Positions 8,087-16,577 of a stretch of DNA of 64,000 bases are shown here, piece by piece. Made by a program: the position numbers and the translations under genes. The notes beneath the pieces are model-generated. The model did not search any database, was not told the DNA's origin, and worked only from the letters and a program-made list of their open reading frames with translations. Source of the stretch: Saccharomonospora azurea NA-128 (GTDB taxonomy: Bacteria > Actinomycetota > Actinomycetes > Mycobacteriales > Pseudonocardiaceae). Positions within the stretch are counted from its first letter, which is position 1; each line of letters begins with the position of its first letter. The stretch spans positions 2,492,018 through 2,556,017 of the forward strand of contig NZ_CM001466.1 in NCBI RefSeq assembly GCF_000231055.2, given 5' to 3'.

Positions 8087-8887
8087 TCACGGCTGCCAGC
8101 GTCGGAAGCCGCCTTCCGCGTCCACGACGTTCGCCGTGATCGTGGCCGCGTCGCCGCTCAACAGAAGCGACACGACCGCGGCGGCCTCCGAGGGGCTGTT
8201 CCAGCGCCCCCGCGGAAGCCGGTCGGCGACCGCGGAGGTCAGGTCCTCGTCGGCCCACCCCGTGTCGGTCGGGCCGGGATTCACGGTGTTGACCGTGATG
8301 CCGTCGTCGACCAGCGCGTCCGACAGGGTCCACGTGAGCTGGTGCAACGCTCCTTTCGTGGCGGCGTAGGGGACTTCCGAGGCCATGGGTGCCAGGTGCT
8401 GCCCGGAGGTGAACAGCACCAACCGGCCCGACCTCGGCTTCGGGTCGGCCTCCCGGTACTGGCGCGCGAACGCCTGCGCCAGGAGCAACGTGGCCCGCAC
8501 GTTCACCGCCCACGTCAGGTCGAGTTCGGTGGCGCTCACCTCGTCGAGGGTCGCCACCGAACTCCGCGCGTGGTTGGCGATCACCGTGTCAATCGTGCCG
8601 AAGCGCGCCCTCGCGGCCCGAATAACCCGTTCGGGTGCGGACGGGTCGGCGAAGTCGGCCTCCAGGTGCCCGAGTGCGTCCGAACGCGACTCGGCATCGT
8701 CGTCACCGCGGGCGAGCTTCGCGAGGACTCCGTCGATGCCGCGCGGATCCGCTCCCCACGGCTCCGTCGCGTCGTACGGCGACCAGGACTGCACGAACAC
8801 CCGGTGCCCGTCGTCGAGCAGCCGGCGCGCGATGGCGAACCCGATGCCGTTGCTTCTGCTGACCCCGGTGACGAGCACGGTACGCAT
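8087..8887 (-). CDS. SDR family oxidoreductase
   Basis: A short-chain dehydrogenase/reductase of 266 residues. The Rossmann nucleotide-binding motif is TGVSRSNGIGFAIARRLL near the N-terminus. The NNAG-type element appears as IANHARS, the catalytic Ser lies in LVLFTSGQ, and the active-site Tyr-x3-Lys is YAATK. A PG motif (NTVNPGPTDTG) follows, as in classical SDRs. ATG 8887 is chosen as start because it puts VLVTG at the usual position; GTG codons at 8896 and 8902 would add a few residues. NAD(P) preference and substrate cannot be told. It sits between a hypothetical gene and a coiled-coil gene on the same strand. Confidence 0.9.
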   Translation of the reverse strand: MRTVLVTGVSRSNGIGFAIARRLLDDGHRVFVQSWSPYDATEPWGADPRGIDGVLAKLARGDDDAESRSDALGHLEADFADPSAPERVIRAARARFGTIDTVIANHARSSVATLDEVSATELDLTWAVNVRATLLLAQAFARQYREADPKPRSGRLVLFTSGQHLAPMASEVPYAATKGALHQLTWTLSDALVDDGITVNTVNPGPTDTGWADEDLTSAVADRLPRGRWNSPSEAAAVVSLLLSGDAATITANVVDAEGGFRRWQP

Positions 8888-8941
8888 GATCGGCACTCTC
8901 ACCCCATCCCTCGGTCCACGGCAACCGAGTCTCGGCTTCGA

Positions 8942-9721
8942 TCAGACCGGTTGCTTCTCGGTGCTCCCGGCGCCGTCCTGGGCCTCGATCTCCTCCGGAC
9001 TCGGGTCGGAACCCAGGCGCTCGACCGCGTTCTGCAACGCCGACTGGGTCGCGGAGAGCCGCTCGTACACCGCCGACCGCAGCTCGTACGCCTCCTTGCG
9101 CAACGCCCTGGCCTCGGCGAGCCTGCTCTCGGCGTCGCTGATCATCGCCTGGGTCCTCTCCTCGGTGGTCCGCGTCAGTTCCGCGGTCTCCTTCTCGGTC
9201 TTCTCCCGTTGCGCGGCGAGCTCCGCCTCGACGGTCGTGCGCAGTTCCTCCCGCTGCTCCTCGGCCTCCTTGTCGAGACGTTCCCGCTCGGCCGACGCCT
9301 CCGCGGCGAGCTTCTCCGCCTCCGCCTGCGCCCGGGTCCGGGTCTTCTCGGCGTAGGCGTCGGCAGCGGCGCGGATGTCGGCGGCCTCCTTGTCGGCCTT
9401 CGCCTTCAGCTCCCCGATCTCCTCCTCGGCGAGCTGCATCATGGTCTTGACCCGTTCGGTCATGGCGGCGGGTCCGGCGGGGTCCTCCACCATGCGGGCG
9501 AGCGCGTTCTTGGTGTCGCTGAGTTCCTTCTGCGCGTAGCTCAGCGCTTTCGTGAGTTCGGCGACCGACGCCGTGGCCTCGTCGCGGTGTCGCGCCGCGT
9601 TGGCGAGTTCGGCGTTCAGCTTCGCGATGTGTTCGTCCACCTGGGTCTGTTCATAGCCGCGGAAAGCGGTCGCGAACGGCGTGGTCGTCGCCTGTGTGGG
9701 GGATGCCTGCGCTTCAGCCAT
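8942..9721 (-). CDS. DivIVA-like coiled-coil protein
   Basis: A 259-residue, strongly charged protein. After a short variable N-terminus, residues ~17-45 (FATAFRGYEQTQVDEHIAKL) match the DivIVA N-terminal membrane-targeting/polarity signature. Almost all the rest is continuous coiled coil rich in Glu, Ala, Lys and Arg. Proteins of this kind organise polar growth and cell-wall synthesis in actinobacteria (Wag31, Scy, FilP relatives). It is probably a secondary DivIVA-domain protein rather than Wag31 itself, which normally sits in the cell-division cluster. It is divergently oriented to the DUF445 gene, 117 bp away. Confidence 0.8.
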   Translation of the reverse strand: MAEAQASPTQATTTPFATAFRGYEQTQVDEHIAKLNAELANAARHRDEATASVAELTKALSYAQKELSDTKNALARMVEDPAGPAAMTERVKTMMQLAEEEIGELKAKADKEAADIRAAADAYAEKTRTRAQAEAEKLAAEASAERERLDKEAEEQREELRTTVEAELAAQREKTEKETAELTRTTEERTQAMISDAESRLAEARALRKEAYELRSAVYERLSATQSALQNAVERLGSDPSPEEIEAQDGAGSTEKQPV

Positions 9722-9838
9722 CCGGCCACCATAATGAGTCCGGGTTGCGTCTCCAACCTTTCACGCGCCGTTTCCGGTGGATCAACCACCGCGCGCGTCG
9801 AATGACGGAAAGCGCGCCCGCCGACGGAAGGGGTCGCG

Positions 9839-11068
9839 GTGGAAGCTGTTCTCGACGATCTCGCCGGGAACTGGCTGCTGTACACGGCGATTCCCGTCGT
9901 GGCGGCGCTGATCGGGTACGTCACCAAGCGCGTGGCCATCGAAATGATGTTTCGCCCGATCGAGTTCATCGGCGTCAAGGGCACTGTCCTCGGTTGGCAG
10001 GGTGTGGTGCCCCGCCACGGGGGCCGGATGGCCGCGACCGCCACGGATCTGCTCACCAAGAACGTCCTCGACGTCGTCGACGTCTTCGCCCGGATCGACG
10101 CGGACCGGCTCGCCAGGGAGATCGAGCAACCGCTGTTGAGGGCGGTCGACGACATCACCCGCGAGGTCCTCGGCGAGCAGCATCCCGGCTTGTGGGAGCG
10201 GCTGCCGCCGATGGCTCGGGACCTCGTCGTCAAGCACATCCAGGCGGGCACGCCCCGGCTGGTGCGGCAGGTCGTGGACGAACTCCGCGACGGCGTCGCC
10301 GACATCCTCGACGTGCGGCAGATGAGCGTGCAGCGGCTCACGCGCGACAAGAAGCTGCTCGTGAAACTGATCCGTGAAACGTCCCGACCGGAAATGGCGT
10401 TCATCGCCCGTTCGGGTATTTATTTCGGCTTTCTTCTCGGCATCGTTCAGTCGATCGTGTGGGCGATGACGAAGAACCCGATCGTCATGCCGATCTTCGG
10501 TGCGGCCATCGGGTTGTTCACCGACTGGCTGGCGATCAAATTGATCTTCGTTCCCCGTGATCCCGTCCGGCTGCCGGGCGGTCTTCTGCTGCACGGCATG
10601 TTCCAGCGCCGCCGTGCCGAGGTCGCGCGGCAGTACGGCGAGATGATCGCCGGCGAGCTCCTCACCGTGGACAACGTGCTCGACACCCTCCTGCACGGGC
10701 CGCGCTCCGACCGGCTCAGGACGATGATCCGCAAGCTCGTCGCCGAGGCGGTCGACGAACAGGCCGAGAACGCGCGCCCCCTCGTCAACGCGACGATCGG
10801 GCCCCAGCGCCTCGACCGGATCAAGCGGTCGGCGGCGCAGAAGGCGATCGAGCGGCTGCCGGACACGCTGCAGCACGCGAAGAGCTACCTCTCGCGGGCG
10901 ATGAACGTGGCCGACCTCGTGGAACAGCGCATGATCCGGATGACGTCCACCGAGTACGAGAACCTGCTGCGGCCCGCGTTCCGTCAGGACGAGTGGAAAC
11001 TCGTCGCCGTCGGCGGGCTCATCGGGTTCCTGGTCGGGGAGCTCCAGGTTCTGGTGATGCTGCACTGA
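9839..11068 (+). CDS. DUF445 family membrane protein
   Basis: A 409-residue DUF445 (YheB/YjiN-like) membrane protein. A hydrophobic segment near the N-terminus (LLYTAIPVVAALIGYVTKR) and the adjacent MMFRPIEFIGVKGTVLGWQG, with its repeat-like counterpart near residues 215-260 (DWLAIKLIFVPRDPVRLPG), are typical of the family. A short hydrophobic tail ends the protein. The GTG 9839 start has a purine-rich AAGGGG upstream. Function is unknown for the family. Its last 50 bp overlap the 3' end of the convergent ABC permease gene. Confidence 0.9.
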   Translation: MEAVLDDLAGNWLLYTAIPVVAALIGYVTKRVAIEMMFRPIEFIGVKGTVLGWQGVVPRHGGRMAATATDLLTKNVLDVVDVFARIDADRLAREIEQPLLRAVDDITREVLGEQHPGLWERLPPMARDLVVKHIQAGTPRLVRQVVDELRDGVADILDVRQMSVQRLTRDKKLLVKLIRETSRPEMAFIARSGIYFGFLLGIVQSIVWAMTKNPIVMPIFGAAIGLFTDWLAIKLIFVPRDPVRLPGGLLLHGMFQRRRAEVARQYGEMIAGELLTVDNVLDTLLHGPRSDRLRTMIRKLVAEAVDEQAENARPLVNATIGPQRLDRIKRSAAQKAIERLPDTLQHAKSYLSRAMNVADLVEQRMIRMTSTEYENLLRPAFRQDEWKLVAVGGLIGFLVGELQVLVMLH

Positions 11069-11933
11069 GCGCCTCGCCGCTCGACCCGCCGTTCACGCCC
11101 GCCGCTCGGCCGCGCACGTACTCCACGACCCGGCACACGAGGTAGATCGCGAACGAGATGGCCGTGACGAAGAAGCTGACCGGCGCGCCCGGGGCCAGCG
11201 ACAGCACAATCCCGCCGAGCGCGGCCAGTTCGGCGAACACCACCGCCAGGATCGTGGCGCGCAGCGGACTCGCCGTGACCCGCGCGGCGGCGGCCGCCGG
11301 AGTCACCATCAACGCCACCACCAGCAACGCGCCGACGATCTGCACACCGAGCGCCGTGGCCACGCCGATGAGGACGGCGAACAGCGGAGCGAGCCACCCA
11401 CCGGGCACCCCGCGAGCCGTCGCCACCGCGGGATCGACACTCATGAACAGCAGCGGCCGGTAGACGACGGCGAGCACCACGAGCACGACGACCGCCGCGA
11501 TCAGCAGCACCGTCACGTCGGTCGGTTCGATGGCCACGATCTGCCCGACGAGGATGCCGAACTTGTTCGAGGCGCGTCCCGGGTAGAACCACAGCAGCAG
11601 CACCCCGAGGCCCAGCCCGAACGCGAGGATCACGCCGATCACCGAGTCCCGATCGGACTCCCGGCCCCCCAGAAGTCCCAGCAGGAGCGCGGCCACCACC
11701 GCGCCGGCGAGCGCCCCGTAACCGACTCCGACACCGAGCAGCAACGCGGCGGCCGCCCCGGTGAAGGCCAGCTCGGCCGTGCCGTGCACGGCGAACGACA
11801 TCCGCCGCATCACGATGAGCGGGCCCAGCGCGCCCGCCACGAGCCCGAGCACGGCCGCCGCGAGCAGTGCCGTCTGCACGAAGTCGAAGCCCAGCAGCTC
11901 CAGCGTCAGGTCGAGATCGAAAAGCTTGTCCAT
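11019..11933 (-). CDS. metal (zinc/manganese-type) ABC transporter permease
   Basis: A 304-residue ABC-3 family permease with about eight transmembrane helices, the membrane subunit of a cation importer of the ZnuB/AztB type. Typical segments include FVQTALLAAAVLGLVAGALG, RRMSFAVHGTAELAFTGAAA and VGALLVVALMVTPAAAAARV. ATG 11933 begins MDKLFDLDLTLELLGF; upstream frame extension is non-coding in character. It follows the ATPase gene after 52 bp in the same operon as the binding protein. The C-terminal codons overlap the end of the DUF445 gene on the other strand. Confidence 0.92.
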   Translation of the reverse strand: MDKLFDLDLTLELLGFDFVQTALLAAAVLGLVAGALGPLIVMRRMSFAVHGTAELAFTGAAAALLLGVGVGYGALAGAVVAALLLGLLGGRESDRDSVIGVILAFGLGLGVLLLWFYPGRASNKFGILVGQIVAIEPTDVTVLLIAAVVVLVVLAVVYRPLLFMSVDPAVATARGVPGGWLAPLFAVLIGVATALGVQIVGALLVVALMVTPAAAAARVTASPLRATILAVVFAELAALGGIVLSLAPGAPVSFFVTAISFAIYLVCRVVEYVRGRAAGVNGGSSGEALSAASPEPGAPRPGTR

Positions 11934-11985
11934 GTCAGCGCCTTCGAGACGAGGTGGGTTCGGGTCGGATGCGGATCGGCGCCGG

Positions 11986-12813
11986 TCAAGGGTGGTGCAC
12001 TTCGTCCTCGCACAACGCACTCTGCGCTCCCGCCACGTGGATCTGCCCTCCGACCCGGACGACCTCGATGCGCGAGCGGTACAGCTCGGACAACGTCGAC
12101 GACGTCATCACCTCGTCCGGCGTCCCGACGCGGAACTGCCCGTCGACGAGATAGAGCACCCGGTCGACGTAGGGCAGGATCGGGTTGATCTCGTGGGTCA
12201 CGAACAGCACGGCCGTGTTCGCCTCACGCCTGCGCTCGTCGATGAGCTCCGCCACGATCCGCTGGTGCGCCAGGTCGAGGGAGGCGAGCGGTTCGTCGCA
12301 CAGCAACACGTCCGGCTCTCCGATGAGGGCCTGGGCGACGCGCAGTCGTTGCTGCTCCCCGCCGGAGAGCTTGCCCACCGGCGAGTCGGCGTAGCGCTGG
12401 GCCCCCACGGCCTCGATCGCCTTCTCGATGAGGTCCCTGCGCCGCCGCAGGTTGCGCAGGCCGAGCCCCCACCGGTGCCCGTCGAGGCCGAGCCCCACGA
12501 GGTCGCGGCCCCGCAGCGTCAGACCGTCGTCCATGGCTCGCTGTTGCGGCACGTAGCCGACCCGTTCGTTGCCCGTGCCGGGTCGCCGCCCCGCCACGGT
12601 CACCGAGCCCGCGCTCAGCTCCTGGAGACCGAGCAGCACGCGCAGGAGGCTGGTCTTGCCCGAGCCGTTGGGGCCGAGTACCGCGAGGAACTCGCCCGGG
12701 GCCACGTCGAGGTCGAGCCCCGACCACAACGTCCGATCACCGAACCGCAGCGCCGCTCCGCGGATGTCGACGGCGGCCTGCGCGGTGACCACGTCCACCT
12801 GCTCACCGCTCAC
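11986..12813 (-). CDS. metal ABC transporter ATP-binding protein
   Basis: A 275-residue ABC ATPase that powers the cation importer. It has Walker A GPNGSGKTS, Q-loop region YVPQQRA, signature LSGGEQQRL, Walker B VLLCDEPLASLD and switch His in FVTHEIN. GTG 12813 overlaps the stop of the binding-protein gene by 4 bp (GTGA), indicating translational coupling. The His/Glu-rich C-terminal tail (ALCEDEVHHP) could bind metal. Zinc is the most likely substrate, because of the operon's His-rich binding protein and upstream Zur-like box. Confidence 0.94.
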   Translation of the reverse strand: MSGEQVDVVTAQAAVDIRGAALRFGDRTLWSGLDLDVAPGEFLAVLGPNGSGKTSLLRVLLGLQELSAGSVTVAGRRPGTGNERVGYVPQQRAMDDGLTLRGRDLVGLGLDGHRWGLGLRNLRRRRDLIEKAIEAVGAQRYADSPVGKLSGGEQQRLRVAQALIGEPDVLLCDEPLASLDLAHQRIVAELIDERRREANTAVLFVTHEINPILPYVDRVLYLVDGQFRVGTPDEVMTSSTLSELYRSRIEVVRVGGQIHVAGAQSALCEDEVHHP

Positions 12814-13793
12814 GCGTCCAGTGCCTTCGCGAGTGCGTTCACCTGTTCACTCATCCAGGAAAGGTAGTCGGTGTGTCCCTCCGGGAGGGTTTCGGTGACG
12901 TCGACGACCGGGGTTCCCGCCTCCTGCGCGGCCGCGACGACCTTCTCGGTCGCGGGCGTGGCGGTCTGGGTGTTCCGCACCACGGCGTCGACCTCCCCGC
13001 CTACCAGCTCCAGCATGCGCTGCTGGGCCGCGACGGGCACGTCGGTCTCGTTCTCCACGGCGGAGGCGAACTCGTGGGGGGTGACGTCCTCCAGGCCGGC
13101 CTCCGCGATGAGGTGCTGCGCGATCGGCTCCGTGGCCGCGACCTGGGCTCCACCGTGCCGCTCGGCGAGGTCGGCGATGTCGCGCTCCAACTCGTCGAGA
13201 CGCCCGGTGAACTCGGCGGCGTTGTCGGTGAACGTCTGCTTCTGCTGCGGCAGGAGCTCTCCCAGCTCGGCCGCCACGCGGTCGGCGACCGCGGACACGA
13301 CCGGCAGGTCGTACCAGACGTGCTCGTTGCTGTGATCATGGTCGCCGCCGTGGGCGTGCTCGGCGGATTCGGCCTGGCCATGCGCGGAGTCGTCGGAATC
13401 GCCGGTGCCGTCATCGCCGGTGCCGTGCGCCTGGTCGACGGCCACGACCGCGGGCGCGTCGGCGTTCTCGGCGAGCCGGGGGAAGAAGTCGTCGTAGCCG
13501 CCGCCGTTCCAGACGAGCAGCTCGGCCGAGGCCACCTCGGCCGCGTCGGCCGCCCCCGCCTGGTACGAGTGCGGGTCGGCGGCGGGATCGTCGATGATCG
13601 ACGTCACGTCCACGTGGTCGCCTCCGACCGCGGAGACGACACTCGCCCAGACGTTGGTGGACGCGACGACGTCGACGACGTCGTCGGAATCGTCGGCGCC
13701 GCCCTGGTTTCCGCTGCAGGCAGACAGCGAAACCGCGAGGCAGACCGACAGGGAGACACCGGCGATCGTGCGCCGACGGCGGGTGTCGTGCAT
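12810..13793 (-). CDS. zinc-type ABC transporter substrate-binding lipoprotein
   Basis: A 327-residue ZnuA/TroA-fold periplasmic binding protein. The signal peptide ends in lipobox LSAC, giving lipidated Cys26 and anchoring to the outer face of the membrane. The conserved ligand His lies in DPAADPHSYQ. A His/Asp-rich loop (AHGQAESAEHAHGGDHDHSN) follows around residues 140-160, a hallmark of zinc-specific members. ATG 13793 is preferred because GGGATGGGG precedes it; ATG 13805 is an alternative that adds four residues. It is the first gene of the binding protein-ATPase-permease operon, with a Zur-like box just upstream. Confidence 0.94.
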   Translation of the reverse strand: MHDTRRRRTIAGVSLSVCLAVSLSACSGNQGGADDSDDVVDVVASTNVWASVVSAVGGDHVDVTSIIDDPAADPHSYQAGAADAAEVASAELLVWNGGGYDDFFPRLAENADAPAVVAVDQAHGTGDDGTGDSDDSAHGQAESAEHAHGGDHDHSNEHVWYDLPVVSAVADRVAAELGELLPQQKQTFTDNAAEFTGRLDELERDIADLAERHGGAQVAATEPIAQHLIAEAGLEDVTPHEFASAVENETDVPVAAQQRMLELVGGEVDAVVRNTQTATPATEKVVAAAQEAGTPVVDVTETLPEGHTDYLSWMSEQVNALAKALDA

Positions 13794-13811
13794 CGGGAAC
13801 CCCATCCCGTT

Positions 13812-13835
13812 GTTGGAAATGATTATCGATAACAC
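13812..13835 (-). promoter_or_regulatory. candidate Zur operator upstream of the zinc uptake operon
   Basis: TGGAAATGATTATCGA (13814-13829 on the plus strand) closely resembles the TGAAAATGATTATCA-type Zur/Fur-family box. It lies 20-40 nt before the start of the zinc-binding lipoprotein gene. An AT-rich stretch in otherwise very GC-rich DNA supports a regulatory site. Repression of the operon by Zur under zinc sufficiency is expected from known systems; it has not been shown here. Confidence 0.75.
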
Positions 13836-13930
13836 TGTACCGGAAGGTCGAGCCGATCACCCACCGGTCGAGTGAATCGACCCGATACGCACAGCAACCA
13901 TGTGACGCACGCTGGCCGCGCCTTCTGTCC

Positions 13931-13965
13931 ACGGTTCTGAACCGTTACGGTTTGTTCATGAACCG
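13931..13965 (+). promoter_or_regulatory. overlapping inverted repeats, candidate LacI autoregulatory operator
   Basis: Two overlapping palindromes precede and touch the regulator's start: ACGGTTC-T-GAACCGT (13931-13945) and AACCG-TTA-CGGTT (about 13940-13952). A half-site match GAACCGG follows inside the start region. Their position over the likely promoter/start of a LacI-family gene suggests autorepression. Confidence 0.5.
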
Positions 13966-15058
13966 GCCGATGCGAACCAGGCGAGGTGCGACGTTGGCGT
14001 CGCTCGCCGCTGAACTGGGCGTGTCCAGGACGACCGTGTCCAATGCGTACAACCGGCCGGACCAGCTGTCTCCGGAGCTGCGCCGCCGGGTCCTGGAGAC
14101 CGCACGCCGGCTCGGTTACCCCGGCCCCGACCCGGTGGCCAGGTCACTCCGCACTCGCAAGGCAGGCGCCGTCGGACTGCTGTTGACCGAAAATCTCTCC
14201 TACGCCTTCCGCGACCCCGCCGCCGTCGGTGTCCTCGAAGGTCTCGCGCTCGCCTGCGAGGACGCCGGTGTGGGCCTTCATCTCGTTCCCGCGAGCCCAG
14301 GCCGGGAGGAGGTCGCCGCGGTGCACCGCGCGGGCGTGGACGGCTTCGTCGTCTACTCCGTGCCGGACGACGACCCGCACCTCGCGGCCGTTCTCTCGCG
14401 CCCGGTTCCCACCGTGGTCGTCGACCAGCCCCGGCTCGACGGCGTCGACCGCGTCTCGCCCGACGACGAGACCGCCATCGTGCGGGTGGCCGAGCACGTC
14501 GTCGGCCTCGGCCACCGCCAGATCGGCGTGCTCTGCATGCGCCTCGGCCGCGACCGCAACGACTCGTTCGCGTCGCTCGACCGCCAGAAGACGGCGCACT
14601 ACCACGTGCAGCGCACGCGTCTCGCCGCGTTGGCGAGGACGTTCGAGGCCGCCGGGGTCGACTGGAACACCGTGCCGGTCGTCGAACGCTTCGACCACAC
14701 CGTCGACGACGGCGCCACCGCCGCCCGGCAGCTGCTCGACGCGCACCCGCGGGTCACCGCGCTCATCTGCACATCCGACATCCTCGCGCTCGGCGCCCTC
14801 GCCGAAGCGGGGCGGCGGGGCCTCCGCGTCCCCGCGGACCTCACGATCACCGGCTTCGACGGGATCGCCGAGGCGTCCCGAGCCGGACTCACCACGGTCC
14901 ACCAGCCCGTGCTCGAGAAGGGGCGCGCGGCGGGCAAACTCCTGCTGGAGGCGGGCGATCGGGTGAGTCCCAAGGTCATCACGCTGCCCACCGAACTGCG
15001 GGTCGGCACCACGTCGGCGCCGCCGCGCACCGCCGAGGAGCAGTGGTTCGGTCCCTGA
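13958..15058 (+). CDS. LacI family transcriptional regulator
   Basis: A 366-residue repressor. The N-terminal HTH (RGATLASLAAELGVSRTTVS, then NAYNRPDQLS and the hinge RRLGYPGPDPVARSLRTRK) is classical LacI. A periplasmic-binding-protein-like effector domain follows (GAVGLLLTENLSYAFRDP, ALICTSDILALGALAEAGRR, ITGFDGIAEASRAGLTTV). The effector is probably a sugar or other small metabolite, but no transport or catabolic operon adjoins it. ATG 13958 is taken as start; TTG 13952 and ATG 13970 are close alternatives. Overlapping inverted repeats at 13931-13965 may be its own operator. Confidence 0.93.
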   Translation: MNRPMRTRRGATLASLAAELGVSRTTVSNAYNRPDQLSPELRRRVLETARRLGYPGPDPVARSLRTRKAGAVGLLLTENLSYAFRDPAAVGVLEGLALACEDAGVGLHLVPASPGREEVAAVHRAGVDGFVVYSVPDDDPHLAAVLSRPVPTVVVDQPRLDGVDRVSPDDETAIVRVAEHVVGLGHRQIGVLCMRLGRDRNDSFASLDRQKTAHYHVQRTRLAALARTFEAAGVDWNTVPVVERFDHTVDDGATAARQLLDAHPRVTALICTSDILALGALAEAGRRGLRVPADLTITGFDGIAEASRAGLTTVHQPVLEKGRAAGKLLLEAGDRVSPKVITLPTELRVGTTSAPPRTAEEQWFGP

Positions 15059-15117
15059 CCGCGCTTCACGGCTCGCGCATTCTCGTCCACCCGCTCGCCG
15101 GCACAAGTGAGAGGCTC

Positions 15118-15609
15118 ATGACCGCGATCGACGAACTCTTACACCGCAACCGCGCCCTCGGCAACGTCGTCCCAGGTGACCGGTCGACGCCTCGCCCTTC
15201 GTTGCAGGTGGCCATATTGACCTGCATGGACGCGCGCATCCGCGTGTTCGAGATCTTCGGGCTGCTGCAGGGTGAGTCGCACGTGCTGCGCAACGCGGGC
15301 GGAGTCGTCACCGACGACATGATCCGATCGCTGTCGCTGTCCCAGCGCAAGCTCGGGACGCGGGAAGTATTGATCGTGCAGCACACCGACTGCGGGCTCA
15401 ACACCGTCACCGAGGACAGCTTCAAAGACGAGCTGGAAGAGGCGAGCGGCATGCGGCCACCGTGGGCGGTGGAGGCGTTCCGCGACGTCGACGCCAACGT
15501 GCGGCAGTCCGTCGAGCGAGTTCGGCGCAACCCGTACCTGCTGCACACGGATTCGGTGCGCGGTTTCGTCTACGACGTGAAGACCGGGGAGCTCCGCGAG
15601 GCCGTGTGA
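15118..15609 (+). CDS. beta-class carbonic anhydrase
   Basis: A 163-residue zinc enzyme that interconverts CO2 and bicarbonate. The zinc ligands Cys36, His89 and Cys92 are present in LTCMDAR and VQHTDCG, with the Asp38-Arg40 dyad of the beta class. Length and sequence match the short cytoplasmic actinobacterial type (Rv1284-like). ATG 15118 is preceded by GAGAGG and follows the LacI gene after 59 bp. No signal peptide is present. A second, gamma-class carbonic anhydrase is encoded at 50047-50571. Confidence 0.95.
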   Translation: MTAIDELLHRNRALGNVVPGDRSTPRPSLQVAILTCMDARIRVFEIFGLLQGESHVLRNAGGVVTDDMIRSLSLSQRKLGTREVLIVQHTDCGLNTVTEDSFKDELEEASGMRPPWAVEAFRDVDANVRQSVERVRRNPYLLHTDSVRGFVYDVKTGELREAV

Positions 15610-15635
15610 GCCGGCACGGCTAGCCTTGTCGACCG

Positions 15636-16517
15636 ATGTCCATCGACGCCGAGACGCTTCTCGACTGGTTCGACACCTCCGCCCGCGATCTGCCGTGGCG
15701 ACACGCGGACTGCACGCCGTGGGGTGTGCTGGTCAGCGAGATCATGTTGCAGCAGACGCCGGTCGCCCGAGTGTTGCCCGTGTGGCAACAGTGGCTGGAA
15801 CGGTGGCCCACGCCGTCGGCCCTCGCCGCGGCCACGCAGGGTGAGGTGGTGCGGGCGTGGGGCAAGCTCGGCTACCCGCGGCGCGCGCTCCGACTGCACG
15901 CCGCCGCCTCGGCGATCGCCGAGGACCACGGCGACGAGGTTCCGGCCGACGTCGACACGCTCCTGGGGCTGCCCGGCATCGGCGCGTACACCGCGCGGGC
16001 GGTGGCCGCCTTCGCTTTCGGTCGACGCGCGCCGGTGGTGGACACCAACGTTCGTAGGGTGGTTGCCAGGGCCGTCCACGGTGCCGGCGAAGCGGGTCCG
16101 CCGTCGACGAAACGGGACCTCGACGACGTCGAGAAACTGCTTCCCGACGGGCCGGACGAGAGCCGGGCCGCGCGCTTCTCGGCGGCCCTGATGGAGCTGG
16201 GTGCCCTGGTCTGCACGGCCCGCAATCCCCGTTGCGGCGCCTGCCCGATCGTGGCCGCGTGCGCCTGGCAAGAGGCCGGACGACCTGCGTATACGGGCCC
16301 GACGAGGCCGACCCAACGCTACGGCGGCACCGATCGCCACGTCCGCGGTCTGCTGCTCGACGTCCTGCGGGGCACCACCGGACCGGTCGCGAAAACCCTC
16401 CTCGACCAGGCCTGGCCGAAAGCCGGTCAACGTGACGCGTGTCTCGCCTCGTTGTTGGCCGACGGACTGGTGGAACAGACCACCGACGGCCGCTTCGCAC
16501 TGCCCGGCGAGCATTGA
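15636..16517 (+). CDS. mutY: A/G-specific adenine DNA glycosylase (MutY)
   Basis: A 293-residue base-excision repair enzyme that removes adenine opposite 8-oxoguanine. The catalytic Glu is in SEIMLQQTPV. The helix-hairpin-helix is GLPGIGAYTARAVAAFAFG, followed by the conserved Asp in VVDTNVRR. The [4Fe-4S] cluster ligands follow the C-x6-C-x2-C-x5-C pattern (CTARNPRCGACPIVAAC). It is shorter than E. coli MutY (about 350 residues) because the C-terminal NUDIX-like domain is reduced, as is usual in actinobacteria. Start ATG 15636 lies 26 bp after the carbonic anhydrase gene. Confidence 0.96.
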   Translation: MSIDAETLLDWFDTSARDLPWRHADCTPWGVLVSEIMLQQTPVARVLPVWQQWLERWPTPSALAAATQGEVVRAWGKLGYPRRALRLHAAASAIAEDHGDEVPADVDTLLGLPGIGAYTARAVAAFAFGRRAPVVDTNVRRVVARAVHGAGEAGPPSTKRDLDDVEKLLPDGPDESRAARFSAALMELGALVCTARNPRCGACPIVAACAWQEAGRPAYTGPTRPTQRYGGTDRHVRGLLLDVLRGTTGPVAKTLLDQAWPKAGQRDACLASLLADGLVEQTTDGRFALPGEH

Positions 16518-16577
16518 CAGAATTCCGGGTTCGGTTGGCAAGATCCTCACCTCACCGCCTGCGAGGGAGAGATCACC

